NCBI RefSeq assembly: GCF_002903165.1
Contig: NZ_PPSK01000023.1
Coordinates: forward strand, 1 to 38,069
Reading direction: 5' to 3'
DNA from: Halopseudomonas oceani
GTDB taxonomy: Bacteria > Pseudomonadota > Gammaproteobacteria > Pseudomonadales > Pseudomonadaceae
Length of the DNA stretch: 38,069 bases
Part shown: piece after piece, positions 37,639-38,069 of the stretch
How the letters are laid out: the number at the start of each line of letters is the position of its first letter
Position numbering within the stretch: position 1 is the stretch's first letter
The notes under the pieces: generated by a model
What the model saw: the letters and a program-made list of their open reading frames with translations, nothing else
Told to the model about the DNA's origin: nothing
Databases searched by the model: none
Program-made: the position numbers and the translations under genes

Positions 37639-38069
37639 ATTTCTCCTGCCGTCGCTGTGCGGCTGTTCTTCGGACCATAGTCTGTCCGCTTTGGCCAAAC
37701 TTTGGTAAAAATTTTTACCAGCCATGGCCGCTAGCTACTCTACGTACGCCTAACTAGCCAGCAAGAACTAGAGACGCTGGCAGACCGCCTTATCGCGGCC
37801 GCCTACCCTGTCCAAAGCTCGAACCAGATAGTCCTTCCTAACCAATCTCATCAGAATAGTGCTTGGCCATCATCTCGCACCATTAAGAATGAATTTCGCC
37901 ACTCAATTAATGGCTGCCCAAGACTCCAGAGATACTGTTTGATGAAAAACGTCCGGTTTCGGCCAGGAGCGGCCGTTACGCATCCAGATTGTCTTAGGTG
38001 ATACCGGCCATAAAGCCGAAATCTAGCTGCGTTCAACAAGATCTATCAGGCGCAAATAACGTGGATCGG
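37639..38069. other. low-GC, gene-poor stretch downstream of the tRNA
   Basis: 431 bp to the window end with base composition near 50% GC, against about 60-65% in the neighbours. No gene with a start and ribosome site is convincing. One frame on the plus strand (about 37730-38001) stays open for 90 codons without a usable start and reads in part LTSQQELETLADRLIAAAYP, which looks more like a gene remnant than noise. There is also an 18-bp palindrome at 37703-37720. Together with the tRNA next to it this suggests the edge of an integrated or decayed element. Confidence 0.45.
37703..37720. repeat. 18-bp perfect A/T-centred palindrome
   Basis: TGGTAAAAATTTTTACCA, both halves perfectly complementary without a loop, 65 bp after the tRNA. 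An 8-bp palindrome TTGGCCAA lies 4 bp before it (37691-37698). The form suits a dimeric protein site or an element end better than a terminator. Confidence 0.8.

Noticed and set aside
37851..38039. 62-codon minus-strand frame near the right edge
   Set aside because: No ribosome site, no motif and composition like random translation of this stretch. Treated as part of the gene-poor region.

Overview
The window is a chromosomal segment of a high-GC gammaproteobacterium of the Pseudomonas group (Pseudomonas sensu lato; a Halopseudomonas-type marine lineage is possible, but I cannot prove it without a search). The reasons are the gene order and protein types. From memory, rpe-gph-trpE, trpGDC, amgK/murU, lptD-surA-pdxA-rsmA-apaG-apaH-glpE, prkA-yeaH-spoVR, cca, folK/folB, plsY, tsaD, rpsU-dnaG-rpoD, a four-PAS GGDEF-EAL gene and a CAT-anticodon tRNA follow each other in nearly the same order in P. 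aeruginosa (around PA0574-PA0609 and PA0649-PA0651).

Layout. 1-291: one copy of a structured dispersed repeat, then the terminator of the tryptophan operon. 292-5768 (minus): rpe, gph, a short leader peptide with two Trp codons, and trpE-trpG-trpD-trpC as one tight block. 5864-6820 (plus): a secreted DUF3530 protein. 6825-9298 (minus): amgK-murU-djlA, including the kinase and uridylyltransferase of the MurNAc recycling shortcut to UDP-MurNAc. 9486-16766 (plus): lptD-surA-pdxA-rsmA-apaG-apaH-glpE, largely with start/stop overlaps, joining outer-membrane biogenesis with vitamin B6, rRNA methylation and Ap4A turnover. 16767-17489: a long non-coding gap with a G9 hairpin, the second copy of the structured repeat and a possible RNA switch before prkA. 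17490-22403 (plus): the prkA-yeaH-spoVR stress cassette, separated and followed by intergenic repeats. 22627-26411: cca and plsY (plus), folB-folK and tsaD (minus), with convergent gene ends that overlap. 26514-31040: the rpsU-dnaG-rpoD macromolecular synthesis operon with a strong terminator.

31041-38069 is the accessory part. It holds an AraC-family regulator gene interrupted by one in-frame amber codon, a lipoprotein N-terminal-nucleophile acylase (penicillin/AHL acylase superfamily), a 1010-residue membrane GGDEF-EAL protein that looks like RmcA without its periplasmic sensor domain, a tRNA-Ile2(CAT), and a low-GC stretch without a convincing gene that may be the edge of an island.

Most notable: the two copies of a 167-bp element with three nested stems, where the middle stem differs between copies but keeps its pairing; the trp leader peptide and alternative hairpins before trpE; the amber-split regulator beside an intact acylase; and the sensor-less RmcA-like protein. 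All calls rest on reading the sequence. No database search was run, and statements about other genomes come from memory.
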